64,000 nt of DNA, from contig NZ_JAPCZF010000006.1 of NCBI RefSeq assembly GCF_025938095.1, positions 1 through 64,000 on the forward strand, read 5' to 3'. The DNA comes from Novosphingobium sp. JCM 18896. Its GTDB lineage: Bacteria; Pseudomonadota; Alphaproteobacteria; Sphingomonadales; Sphingomonadaceae. The notes under the pieces are model-generated. The model was not told where the DNA came from and made no database searches. It saw only the letters and a program-made list of their open reading frames with translations. How positions within the stretch are numbered: position 1 is the first letter of the stretch; the number at the start of each line of letters is the position of its first letter. Shown in pieces: positions 30,543 through 38,422 of this stretch. The position numbers were made by a program, and so were the translations under genes.

Positions 30543-30725
30543 ATGGCTACCGAAAAAAACGAAGAAGCTCAGGCGAATCCTGGCCCGAAGGGCGCCTATG
30601 GCGTGATCCACGCGCAGGAGAATCAGATGCGCGACGCTGGAGACGGCGTATTCGAGGCGAAGTCGAGTGAGGCTGGCCGCCGCAGAGGCAAGCCGCGCGC
30701 CAAGGCTGAGAAGGCCGCCGACTGA
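30543..30725 (+). CDS. small basic head-region protein
   Basis: A 60-residue hydrophilic protein (ATG at 30543, AAGGAG upstream) with AYGVIHAQENQMRDAGDGVF and a lysine/arginine-rich end. Its stop overlaps the next ATG. Function unknown; similar short genes follow capsid genes in other phages. Confidence 0.65.
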   Translation: MATEKNEEAQANPGPKGAYGVIHAQENQMRDAGDGVFEAKSSEAGRRRGKPRAKAEKAAD

Positions 30726-31057
30726 TGGCTCGGTCTGCACGCGCTCGCATGAACGCGCGATCGGCCGGCGCATTCGCCGCCGATAACATGCCGGTCAATT
30801 CGGTCGCACCGGCCATCACTGGCACGAAGACGCAGGGCCAGACCCTGACTTGCTCGAGCGGAACCTGGTCAAAGAGCCCGAGCTACGCCTACCAGTGGCG
30901 GCGCAGCGGCGTGCCGATTATCGGAGCGACTGCGAGCACGCGCGTGCTCTCGGCCGATGACGTCGGCGCGACCATGAGCTGCACCGTCAGCGCCACTTCG
31001 AATGGCGTCACCGCCGTCGCTACCAGCGCTGAAACCACGGCTGTCGTCGCCTCCTAA
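30725..31057 (+). CDS. Ig-like domain protein (possible head decoration)
   Basis: A 110-residue protein: a basic N-terminus followed by one immunoglobulin-like beta-sandwich (APAITGTKTQGQTLTCSSGT, YAYQWRRSGVPIIGATAS, SCTVSATSNG). Ig-like folds are common on phage virion surfaces, where they may bind polysaccharide or stabilise the shell. Its place after the capsid gene supports a decoration role. Confidence 0.7.
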   Translation: MARSARARMNARSAGAFAADNMPVNSVAPAITGTKTQGQTLTCSSGTWSKSPSYAYQWRRSGVPIIGATASTRVLSADDVGATMSCTVSATSNGVTAVATSAETTAVVAS

Positions 31058-31113
31058 GGCGCTCGATCCCGGTGAAGGTCACCGCGATCCGCTGATCAAC
31101 GAAAGGCTGATTT

Positions 31114-31422
31114 ATGGCCATCAAATTCAACCAGCGCGTCAAGCACGGCGGTCACGATTTCCACCCGGGCGTGCCGTACAGCTTCGAGGACGCCGACGCC
31201 GAGCCTTACTTCAAGACCTGTGGCTGGGCCGAGGACACCGATGAAGAGCCCACGGTGGTGTTCACTGTCGGCGAAGTCGACGTGGACCCCTGCACAATCT
31301 GGGCGGACGGCGCGAACAAGCACAAGTTCGTGATGCCCGAGCGCGCTGCCGAAGCCCGCGGCATGACGTTGGAAGATGCCCAGGCCTACGTCTGGAGCGG
31401 GGAGGATCTGCGGAATGGCTAA
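31114..31422 (+). CDS. phage head-module hypothetical
   Basis: A 102-residue acidic protein, MAIKFNQRVKHGGHDFHPGV then DAEPYFKTCGWAE, with a late VDPCTIWADGANKHKFV. It overlaps the next gene by 8 bp. Similar proteins occur between capsid and connector genes but have no assigned function. Confidence 0.7.
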   Translation: MAIKFNQRVKHGGHDFHPGVPYSFEDADAEPYFKTCGWAEDTDEEPTVVFTVGEVDVDPCTIWADGANKHKFVMPERAAEARGMTLEDAQAYVWSGEDLRNG

Positions 31423-31789
31423 GTCGGTTGCTGACCGCGTGCTCGATGCCGCGCTCAATATCATCAAGAACAACGACACGCGCCAGACCGTCTGCAGCGC
31501 GGAGCCGACCAACTACACGCAAGGCAACGCGACCTATGCGCTGGCCGACGTGACGATGGCATCGGGCGACTACACGTTGGCGAACGGCGACACGAGCGGC
31601 CGGAAGGTGACCGTGGCGTCGAAGACTGCGGTTCCTGTCGATGTGACCGGCACTGTGACCCACGCAGCCCTTCTCGACGTGTCAGGTTCGCTGCTCGACT
31701 ACGTGACGACTACGGCTTCGCAGGCCGTGGCAGCGGGCGGCACCGTCGACATCGGCTCGTGGAAGGTGGAAATAGCGGACCCGTCGTGA
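31415..31789 (+). CDS. phage head-module hypothetical
   Basis: A 124-residue protein starting at the ATG at 31415. The N-terminal helix VADRVLDAALNIIKNNDTRQ precedes a beta-rich domain (TYALADVTMASGDYTLANGD, VTVASKTAVPVDVTGTVTHA). It resembles structural proteins in the head-decoration region of related prophages. Function not known. Confidence 0.7.
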   Translation: MAKSVADRVLDAALNIIKNNDTRQTVCSAEPTNYTQGNATYALADVTMASGDYTLANGDTSGRKVTVASKTAVPVDVTGTVTHAALLDVSGSLLDYVTTTASQAVAAGGTVDIGSWKVEIADPS

Positions 31790-31821
31790 CGCGCCGCGAC
31801 ACGCCGATCCAGACCTAACCC

Positions 31822-31878
31822 ATGACCACCCCGTCGTATCTCAACGTCGGCACGCGCAGCCAGTCGGCGGGGGTGTAG
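31822..31878 (+). CDS. possible 18-residue peptide
   Basis: A short frame, MTTPSYLNVGTRSQSAGV, ending 1 bp before the next ATG. Placement suggests a coupled leader for the large repeat protein downstream, but no ribosome binding site of note is visible. Confidence 0.25.
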   Translation: MTTPSYLNVGTRSQSAGV

Positions 31879-31879
31879 C

Positions 31880-33841
31880 ATGACCGCTGTTACGCTGACT
31901 GCGGGGTCGTTCGGTTCGTACCGGGGATACGCGAAAAGTGGGTCTCCGACCGGGCTCGGCCCGATCGGGTCGATTTCGGGTCAGCCGCTCTCGGGTTTCA
32001 TCCTTGACTCTCTCACGACCGGTCCCAGCAACGAGCTTTGGTTCGAGGGTAATACCACCGGTGTTGCGTTTGTTCTCACGGTCGATGGGGTGGCGTGGCC
32101 GAAATCGGCGGGCAGCTTTGGTGGCGGCTATACGTCCTATAGCGTCACGCCACCTGCTGGCTTCACAGGCGGCTCTACCTACACGATTGATTGCAAGGGA
32201 TATGAAGGGCCGGCTTGGGTCAATGCCACGTCTGGCGCAGGCAGCACGGCTGCAACATCAATTGACTTCTCATCCAGCGGCCGAGCGGCAGGCGATGAGC
32301 TGTTCATTGCGGTCGCAACCGCAAACCAAGCCATCGCGACGCCTACAGGTTTTACCGAGGTCACTGACAATTCGGCGAGCCCGCAGTCGCGCGGCACTGC
32401 TGCTGCGGCAGGCGGACTTCGGGGCGCTGTCTTTCGGAAGACCAGCGACGGTACCGAGACGACAGTTACGATCGCGGACAGTGGGGACCATCAATACGCG
32501 GTCGGCGCGGTGTTTAGGCCCGCATCCGGCCAGGCCATTGCTATCGAAGCTGCGGCCGGCCGGAATGCCGCCGCTGCGACCTCGCAGACCGGCAACTCGC
32601 TCACTACGGGCGTCGACGAATGCCTTAATGTCGATTTCTGGTTCACCGACCGCGACAATGCTGGTCCGACCTATAGCGCGCAGGCCAATGCCAGCCTGAC
32701 CAACGTCACCAAGCGTTTCGACGCCGGCACGACGCAGGGCCAGGGCTCTGGCATCATGATCGTGACCGGCGAGAAGGCTACGGCCGGATCGGTCAGCGCC
32801 ACGACGGCCACCAGCGCGGCGAGCGCCGCCTATTGCGTCATTACCCTGGCGCTCAAGAACACGACGGGCGGCGGCGGAACGACCCTGACGCCGAATAACG
32901 CGGCGCACACTCATACGGCAACGCAACCCGCTCTTGCCGCGAAGTCGAGCGTCACGCCCAACAGCTCGACCCACGCAAGCAGTTCAACCAGCCCTGGCCT
33001 TGTCGCTTATGCGCCGTCCGTTGCGATCACTGTTGGTAATGCAAGCCACGCTCAGGCCGCGACCAGTCCGTCGATCACAGCCAAATCATCGGTCAGCCCG
33101 TCCGACGCGGTGCATGGACACACTTCCACAAGTCCGACCCTTTCGGCGAAGTCTACCGTTTCCCCGGACAATTCGGTCCACGCCCACGCCTCGACGCAGC
33201 CGACCATTGCCACGAAGTCGTCGGTGTCGCTCGCCAACGCCTTGCACAGCCACGAAGCGACATCGCCGGCCCTCACGCTAGGCACGATTGGGATTGCGCC
33301 TGTAAGCAGCGTCCACGGGCACACAGCGACGCAGCCTGTTCTTGCTTTCGCGGCGACGATCGTTCCGGCTGGGTCGGTTCATGGCCACACCGCGACTTCG
33401 CCAGTCATCGCAGTTTCCGGTTCGATCACGGTGAACGCGGCCACGCACGCGCAATCTGCCACCTCGCCACCACTGGCAGCCAAGGCTTCGGTGATGGTCA
33501 ACGGCGCCGTGCACGGACATGCCGCGAGTGAACCGACGATCGGCGCTCACTTCTCGGTCGCGGTGAACGACAACACGCTGGGCCACCAGGCTACGTCTCC
33601 AGGGCTCGCATTCTCGTTTCAGGTCGCGCCCGACAGCGCATGGCATGCGCACATCGCTTCCTGTCCTGCGCTGCAGTTTCATCGCGGCGACATTCGCGTG
33701 CCAACGGCTAGCCGGCCGACCTTCGCGGGCACCACTCGCCCCGCAACACCGATCACGCTTCGGCCGGTGCAGATCGGTGTACCTCGGCCGGCCCAATCCA
33801 TCAGCCGGCGTCCACGCCAGATCAGCACAGGGAGGCGCTAA
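31880..33841 (+). CDS. HxH-repeat virion surface protein
   Basis: A 653-residue protein. Residues 1-~320 contain beta-sandwich-like domains with FTEVTDNSASPQSRG and similar strands. From about 335 to 590 there are ~11 tandem units of 21-24 residues built on VHGHTATSP-like cores, i.e. H-x-H every ~23 residues. The last 60 residues are a basic, proline-rich tail. It lies in the head module before the connector. Regular H-x-H motifs coordinate metal in trimeric phage fibres, so a fibrous, metal-stabilised head appendage is plausible; this is inference. Confidence 0.65.
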   Translation: MTAVTLTAGSFGSYRGYAKSGSPTGLGPIGSISGQPLSGFILDSLTTGPSNELWFEGNTTGVAFVLTVDGVAWPKSAGSFGGGYTSYSVTPPAGFTGGSTYTIDCKGYEGPAWVNATSGAGSTAATSIDFSSSGRAAGDELFIAVATANQAIATPTGFTEVTDNSASPQSRGTAAAAGGLRGAVFRKTSDGTETTVTIADSGDHQYAVGAVFRPASGQAIAIEAAAGRNAAAATSQTGNSLTTGVDECLNVDFWFTDRDNAGPTYSAQANASLTNVTKRFDAGTTQGQGSGIMIVTGEKATAGSVSATTATSAASAAYCVITLALKNTTGGGGTTLTPNNAAHTHTATQPALAAKSSVTPNSSTHASSSTSPGLVAYAPSVAITVGNASHAQAATSPSITAKSSVSPSDAVHGHTSTSPTLSAKSTVSPDNSVHAHASTQPTIATKSSVSLANALHSHEATSPALTLGTIGIAPVSSVHGHTATQPVLAFAATIVPAGSVHGHTATSPVIAVSGSITVNAATHAQSATSPPLAAKASVMVNGAVHGHAASEPTIGAHFSVAVNDNTLGHQATSPGLAFSFQVAPDSAWHAHIASCPALQFHRGDIRVPTASRPTFAGTTRPATPITLRPVQIGVPRPAQSISRRPRQISTGRR

Positions 33842-33842
33842 G

Positions 33843-34436
33843 ATGGGGCTAAAGCTCATCACCCCACCGACGACCTCGCCGGTGAGCCTCGACGACGCCA
33901 AGCGGCAGGTTCGCGTCCACACGTCGGACAACACGTTCAACGCCGAACTCCAAGCCTACATCGACGCGGCAACCAACCACCTCGATGGCCCAAACGGCAT
34001 CCTCGACCGCGTCCTCGAGCCACAAGTCTGGGAACTGACGCTCGACGCTTTCACGGACAGCATCGAAATTCCGCTTCGGCCGGTGATTTCGGTCGAAAGC
34101 ATCAAGTATAGCGATGCCGATGGCGCCGAGCAGACGCTGAACCCTGATGCCTACACCGTCGACCTTTCATCCTCCACGGCGTGGGTCGTCCGAAATTCGG
34201 CTGAGAGCTATCCTCAGACGGTTGATGGCATCAACGCGGTGCGAGTGCGGTTCACTGCCGGATACGCGCTCAGCGGCTCTGAGAGCGGCGTTCCGGCGGC
34301 ATTGAAGCAGGCAATCCTTCTGCTCGTGGGTCACTTTTTTGAGAATAAAGCGGCCGTATCTGTTGGAAATCCAACAGAAGTTCCTTTAGCATTCAACGCG
34401 TTGGTGATGCCATACCGTCGACTAGCCATAGCGTGA
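33843..34436 (+). CDS. head-tail connector (Gp6-like)
   Basis: A 197-residue protein of the phage Gp6-like/DNA packaging connector family: TTSPVSLDDAKRQVRVHTSD, LQAYIDAATNHLDGPNGI, WELTLDAFTDSIEIPLRPV, and AVRVRFTAGYA then ALKQAILLLVGHFFENKAAV. It docks under the portal to close the head. An HNH gene has been inserted 9 bp after it, separating it from the next adaptor. Confidence 0.9.
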   Translation: MGLKLITPPTTSPVSLDDAKRQVRVHTSDNTFNAELQAYIDAATNHLDGPNGILDRVLEPQVWELTLDAFTDSIEIPLRPVISVESIKYSDADGAEQTLNPDAYTVDLSSSTAWVVRNSAESYPQTVDGINAVRVRFTAGYALSGSESGVPAALKQAILLLVGHFFENKAAVSVGNPTEVPLAFNALVMPYRRLAIA

Positions 34437-34445
34437 TGAAAGCAA

Positions 34446-35153
34446 ATGCCGCCAAGAGAATGCAGAAGATGTAATGTCTCGTTTATACGAGGACACAGCG
34501 CAGAGCGGTTTTGCTTGTCCTGTCGAGATGAGGGACGCGCGGAGACAGCAAGGCGAGGCCAGCGTGCTTACCGGGATCGGGTGAAACAGGACCCAGAGTA
34601 CCGGAAGAAGCGTACCGAAATGACCCGCTCTTACGTCGCTCGCAACCGCGATAAGGCCAATGCTTATCAGCGGGAATATGCAGCGCGGCAGTCGGATCAC
34701 AAGCGTCGAACGGCCGAACTATGGCGAAAGAATAATCCTGAGCGCTGCAAGGAATTAGCCCGCATTCGCACAGAGAAACAGCAAGCGACCGGTTGGGCAG
34801 AGTTAAATGCACGTCGGCGAGCCGACCCCAAGTTCCGTATTGATAACCGAATGAGCGTCAATATCGGCGCGGCTTTAAAGGGACGGAAAGCGGGGCGTCG
34901 TTGGGAGTCGTTGGTGGGCTATACTCTCGACGACCTTGTGGCGCATCTCGAGGCTCTGTTTCTGCCGGGGATGACCTGGGACAATATCGGCGAGTGGCAC
35001 ATTGATCATGTCCGGCCGAAATCTTCGTTTTCCTATTTGAGCCCAGATGAGGCGGAATTTCGGGAGTGCTGGTCGATGGCAAACCTGCAGCCTCTTTGGG
35101 CATCTGACAATCTGTCGAAGCACACCAAACTTGATTGGCAGCGCCAAGCATGA
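34446..35153 (+). CDS. inserted HNH homing-type endonuclease
   Basis: A 235-residue protein. Two CxxC pairs near the start (CRRCNVSF, CLSC) form a zinc finger, a long basic helical region follows, and the HNH core is EWHIDHVRPKSSFSY with CWSMANLQPLWASDNLSKH. It splits two connector genes that are normally adjacent, has lower GC than they do, and its stop overlaps the next ATG exactly, leaving both connectors intact. A free-standing homing nuclease is the best explanation. Confidence 0.88.
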   Translation: MPPRECRRCNVSFIRGHSAERFCLSCRDEGRAETARRGQRAYRDRVKQDPEYRKKRTEMTRSYVARNRDKANAYQREYAARQSDHKRRTAELWRKNNPERCKELARIRTEKQQATGWAELNARRRADPKFRIDNRMSVNIGAALKGRKAGRRWESLVGYTLDDLVAHLEALFLPGMTWDNIGEWHIDHVRPKSSFSYLSPDEAEFRECWSMANLQPLWASDNLSKHTKLDWQRQA

Positions 35154-35518
35154 GCGCCGGCAGTCACAACCGCGAGGTTGAGATCCAGAGCCGCGAGACG
35201 ACCATCGATCCGATCTACGGGACGAATGAAGAGGTCCAGTGGACCACGATCGCGACGGTGTGGGCGGAAGTGCAGGACATGCTGCCCTCGCGCGCCGAGC
35301 GGGTCGATAACGGCATTTCCATGAGCCAGCGCCCGACGCGGGTTCGGATGCTGTTCCGCGACGACGTGACCAGCGCTATGCGGTTCGTGGTCAAGGGCCG
35401 CTCGCCGGGTGAGGCTGATCGTGTGCTGCGGATTACCGCGGGACCGGCTGAGCTTGGGTTTCGGGAGCGGGTGGAGTTCATGGCCGCTGAATACAGCTCG
35501 AGCGGCGAGGAAGTCTGA
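35150..35518 (+). CDS. head closure / head-tail joining protein
   Basis: A 122-residue protein of the phage head-tail joining family (SPP1 gp16-like): GSHNREVEIQSRETTIDPIY, TTIATVWAEVQDMLPSRAER, and VLRITAGPAELGFRERVEF. It plugs the connector before tail attachment. The 2-bp gap to the next gene marks a tight late operon. Confidence 0.85.
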   Translation: MSAGSHNREVEIQSRETTIDPIYGTNEEVQWTTIATVWAEVQDMLPSRAERVDNGISMSQRPTRVRMLFRDDVTSAMRFVVKGRSPGEADRVLRITAGPAELGFRERVEFMAAEYSSSGEEV

Positions 35519-35520
35519 CC

Positions 35521-36045
35521 ATGGCGGGCTTCTTCGACATGAAGATGGTCGGCGGCGCAAAAATGCACGACCTTCTGCAGCAGCTCCCCGTCGAAATCGA
35601 AACCAAAATCATGCGCAACGGGCTAGCCGCTGGCGTGCGAGTGCTGCGAGACGAGGCGCGAGCTCAGGTTGCGGACAGCACTGCCACCGGCAAGCTGCGC
35701 AAGTCGATCAAGACCACACGCGACACCAATCGCAAGACCGGCCAGGTCATCGCCAAAGTGAAGCTCAAGGGCGAGCATTCCTATCTCGGCCTCTGGATGG
35801 AGCGCGGCGTCTCGCCTCACCTCATCACTGTTCGGGACGGCTCCGGGGCGCTCAAGATCGGCCGCAACTTTGTGAGCGGCGAGGTGATGCACCCTGGTTT
35901 TGCGGCCAAGCCGTTCATGACACCGGCCGTCGACATCAAGGGAGACGCGGCGATCAATGAGGTGGGCGACTACATCGCCCGCTACCTCAACTGGGGCACG
36001 ATCCAAGCGCCGGCTGTAGCGGTAGACGAGGAAGAGGCAGCATGA
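35521..36045 (+). CDS. HK97 gp10-like tail component
   Basis: A 174-residue protein of the HK97-gp10 family: LQQLPVEIETKIMRNGLAAG, TGKLRKSIKTTRD, a glycine/histidine strand around HSYLGLWMERGVSPHLI, and HPGFAAKPFMTPAVD. It is thought to act at the neck or tail terminator region. It overlaps the next gene by 4 bp. Confidence 0.9.
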   Translation: MAGFFDMKMVGGAKMHDLLQQLPVEIETKIMRNGLAAGVRVLRDEARAQVADSTATGKLRKSIKTTRDTNRKTGQVIAKVKLKGEHSYLGLWMERGVSPHLITVRDGSGALKIGRNFVSGEVMHPGFAAKPFMTPAVDIKGDAAINEVGDYIARYLNWGTIQAPAVAVDEEEAA

Positions 36046-36449
36046 GCGACGGCGTTGCAGTGGTGCGCCAGCTTCTGCTCGCGTCCTCCGATCTTCTTGC
36101 AACGGTCCCGGCATCGCGCATCGCCGCTGGCCCCATGCCGCTCGGGATCACGCTTCCCGCTCTGTCGATCAGCAGCATTTCGTCGGTTGACGAGAACATC
36201 CCCGCGCCTGGCGCGACCCGGTTTGTTCGCGAGCGCGTCCGGGTGACGGCGATGTCGCCGAACTACCCGACCGTCAAAGCACTCATCCGCAAGGTTCGCA
36301 AAGCTCTGGCCGATCAAGCGCCCGAGGTCGCTGGGCTCCAGCATGTCACCGTCCACACCGACGGTACCGGCGGCGATTACATGAACGACGAGGCCTCGAT
36401 CCGAATGTCGGACCAGGACGTGATCGTGAAGTTCAACGAAGCTCGATAG
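36042..36449 (+). CDS. tail completion protein (DUF3168-like)
   Basis: A 135-residue protein matching the tail terminator/DUF3168 group: VRQLLLASSDLLATVPASRI, TRFVRERVRVTAMSPNYPTV, RKVRKALAD and HTDGTGGDYM. Such proteins cap the tail tube for joining. Position between gp10-like and tail tube genes agrees. Confidence 0.82.
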   Translation: MSDGVAVVRQLLLASSDLLATVPASRIAAGPMPLGITLPALSISSISSVDENIPAPGATRFVRERVRVTAMSPNYPTVKALIRKVRKALADQAPEVAGLQHVTVHTDGTGGDYMNDEASIRMSDQDVIVKFNEAR

Positions 36450-36459
36450 GAGAAATACC

Positions 36460-36651
36460 ATGGCCAAGACCGTCAACGCCGTCGTGACCCGCGCCCGCGG
36501 TGCCCGCATCGGTGATGAATTCCATGAGCATGGCGCGACCGTGACGCTGCCCCAGAACCAGTTCGACGACCTCGGCCCCGACGGGATCGGTTGGGTCGAC
36601 AAGGCGGGCGCCAAGACCACCGAGACCAAGGCGGACGCCAAGCCCGCCTGA
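36460..36651 (+). CDS. small tail-module hypothetical
   Basis: A 63-residue protein: MAKTVNAVVTRARGARIGDE, then LPQNQFDDLGPDGIGWVDKA and a lysine-rich tail. It often accompanies tail tube genes in related prophages. A short hairpin follows it (ATTGCCG/CGGCAAT near 36658). Function unknown. Confidence 0.7.
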   Translation: MAKTVNAVVTRARGARIGDEFHEHGATVTLPQNQFDDLGPDGIGWVDKAGAKTTETKADAKPA

Positions 36652-36723
36652 CACGAGATTGCCGTTCCCGGCAATGCCATGCCCCGGCCGTGAACTGGGC
36701 GCTTCAACCTGGAGTGAAACCCC

Positions 36724-37191
36724 ATGACGTTCGCAACTGCTGCCGGGACGACGCTTGCCCTTTCGGCTGCCGCACCCGCTACCTACACCGAAGCCGGCTA
36801 TGAAGCCCTGACCTTCACCACCGTCGGCGAAGTTACCGACCTCGGCGAAATTCCGAGCCGCGTCTATGAACTGGTCACGCACCAGCCCATCGGTGAGCGC
36901 GGCATGCGCAAGGCGAAGGGGGGCTATTCTATCGGGTCGCAGACCATCGTCTATGCGCTCGACGCCGACGATGCAGGCCAGACCCTCGTCGACACTGCGA
37001 CCAATTCGGACACCGTCTATTCGGTGAAGATCAGTCACCCGCTGCTCGGCGACATCTACGCTCGCGCGCTCGTGATGGGCGGCCCCAAGAGCTACGGCGA
37101 CGTCAACACTGTCGCTACCCGCTCGGTCACGCTCGAATATACGATCGTCAACCAGACCACGGACGGCATCGTCTACGTCGAGCCGGCCTGA
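36724..37191 (+). CDS. major tail tube protein
   Basis: A 155-residue protein with the tail tube pattern: an early AGYEALTFTTVGEVTDLGEI, a beta strand pair around YSIGSQTIVYALDADDAGQT, and SVTLEYTIVNQTTDGIV at the end. It polymerises around the tape measure. Strong hairpins follow it, which may limit read-through to the chaperone gene. Confidence 0.82.
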   Translation: MTFATAAGTTLALSAAAPATYTEAGYEALTFTTVGEVTDLGEIPSRVYELVTHQPIGERGMRKAKGGYSIGSQTIVYALDADDAGQTLVDTATNSDTVYSVKISHPLLGDIYARALVMGGPKSYGDVNTVATRSVTLEYTIVNQTTDGIVYVEPA

Positions 37192-37237
37192 TCCCTCTTC
37201 CGCCCGTGAGCGGGAGGTTTGCTCCTCTCCCAACCTT

Positions 37238-37299
37238 GCCGGTCTTCGGGCCGGCCCCTTTGTCACCGGCCCGGCTCGTCACGGAGCGTCGGGCCGGTG
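37238..37299 (+). terminator. tandem hairpins after tail tube gene
   Basis: First hairpin: GCCGG (37238-37242) with CCGGC (37251-37255), then CCCCTTTG. Second: a perfect 10-bp stem CACCGGCCCG (37264-37273) with CGGGCCGGTG (37290-37299). Neither has a long T-tract. They probably attenuate transcription or protect the tail tube mRNA 3' end. Confidence 0.5.
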
Positions 37300-37325
37300 G
37301 CGCCCTTCCGTGAAAGGATCCTCGA

Positions 37326-37748
37326 ATGCCCATCGATCTCACTCAGAAGCTCGTCCCGACTGTTGGTCTCATCCAGATCAAGGCGCAGGACGGTTCACCC
37401 CTTGTCGATGACGCTGGCCAGCCCGCTTTCGCGCGCGTGCACTCCCCCGCGTCGAAGGTCTGGGAAGTCGCCAACGCCGCACGTCGCCGCAAGTCGATGA
37501 AGCGCGTTCGCGAGAACGGCGGCAAGATCGAAGCGGCAGCCGACGCGCCCGAGGACGTCATCGAATTCCTCTGCGCGGTGACCGAAGAGTTCATAAATGT
37601 CTCCGTGCCGCTGGCCGAAGGCGAGACCGGCGCCAAGGCGATGGTCAAAGCGATCTATTCGCACCCTCAGCTCGGCTACATCCGCGATCAGATGGACGGC
37701 GATAGCCGCGACTGGGCGGCTTTTACGAGTGGGTCCACGAGCAACTAG
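37326..37748 (+). CDS. tail assembly chaperone G
   Basis: A 140-residue gpG-like chaperone: LTQKLVPTVGLIQIKAQDGS, RKSMKRVRENGGKIEAA and DVIEFLCAVTEEFINVS. It ends at a TAG at 37746-37748. Overlapping it in the -1 frame is an uninterrupted T frame (37722-38188), the usual G/GT architecture, so part of the ribosomes should slip before the stop. It precedes the tape measure it chaperones. Confidence 0.85.
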   Translation: MPIDLTQKLVPTVGLIQIKAQDGSPLVDDAGQPAFARVHSPASKVWEVANAARRRKSMKRVRENGGKIEAAADAPEDVIEFLCAVTEEFINVSVPLAEGETGAKAMVKAIYSHPQLGYIRDQMDGDSRDWAAFTSGSTSN

Positions 37749-38188
37749 AACTCTGGACCCGTCAAATCGCCTGGCTCAACACGGCCCCGTCTGTTGAGCA
37801 CAGCGGCAAGGGCAAGCGGCCCGAATCTAAGTCCCGCATAGCAGCGAAGCGGGAGCGTGATGAACCGATCGTGCTCCCGCCGAACCCCGCCCCGCACATC
37901 ACGGACTGGCTGATGGAGATTGGCCCGACTGTCCCGGCCGGCATGGGCGAGGGTCCGATTGGCTGGGAAGCGATGGACGCATGGTCGCGGCTGACCGGGA
38001 TTGATTTGGATCCTTGGGAGGCGAAGACAATCCGACGCTTGTCGGAGGCATTCATCAGCCAACGGCACGAGGCTCGAGCGCCGTTGTGCCCGCCGCCCTT
38101 TACCGACGCCCCGCCCAAGGTGGTGCGGGACAAGGTAGGTGATCAGTTCAAGGCTATGGTTTCGGCGCTGACTGCGCGGAAGAGGTAG
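37722..38188 (+). CDS. T portion of GT tail chaperone (-1 frameshift)
   Basis: The -1 frame relative to G is open from before 37712 to a TAG at 38186-38188. Slippage at TTTT (37721-37724), where a Phe codon re-pairs perfectly, would give FYEWVHEQLELWTRQIAWLN and then ITDWLMEIGPTVPAGMGEG, IGWEAMDAWSRLTGIDLDPW and RRLSEAFISQRHEA, a typical T domain. The GT product would be about 287 residues. A separate start at the GTG at 37871 is possible but less likely. Confidence 0.8.
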
Positions 38189-38354
38189 CGGGGACGCAGT
38201 TGGTCTGAATTCGAACTGCTCGGTAAAGCGCTTCGGCGTTCTTCCGGTAGGCCGCTTCAAGAGCGCGGCAGGTAGCCTCATCTGCAACCTGCATCGGGTT
38301 CTGACAGGCGACGTTATCAACCGACGTCGCAAGGCAAGCGATAAACCAAATCAT
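38154..38354 (-). CDS. antisense small secreted protein (possible)
   Basis: A 66-codon leftward frame between T and tape measure. It has a hydrophobic start (MIWFIACLATSV), then DNVACQNPMQVADEATCRAL and AAYRKNAEALYRAVRIQTNC: four cysteines and an amphipathic helix, with the look of a small exported protein. It overlaps the T end by 35 bp. A lysogen-expressed gene is possible; so is a chance frame. Confidence 0.4.
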   Translation of the reverse strand: MIWFIACLATSVDNVACQNPMQVADEATCRALEAAYRKNAEALYRAVRIQTNCVPATSSAQSAPKP

Positions 38355-38422
38355 AGAGGTCTCCCGCTCGCGACTTAGCGCGGATCGGCCGCCTCGTCAT
38401 CACCTTGATGAAAGGATCGCCA

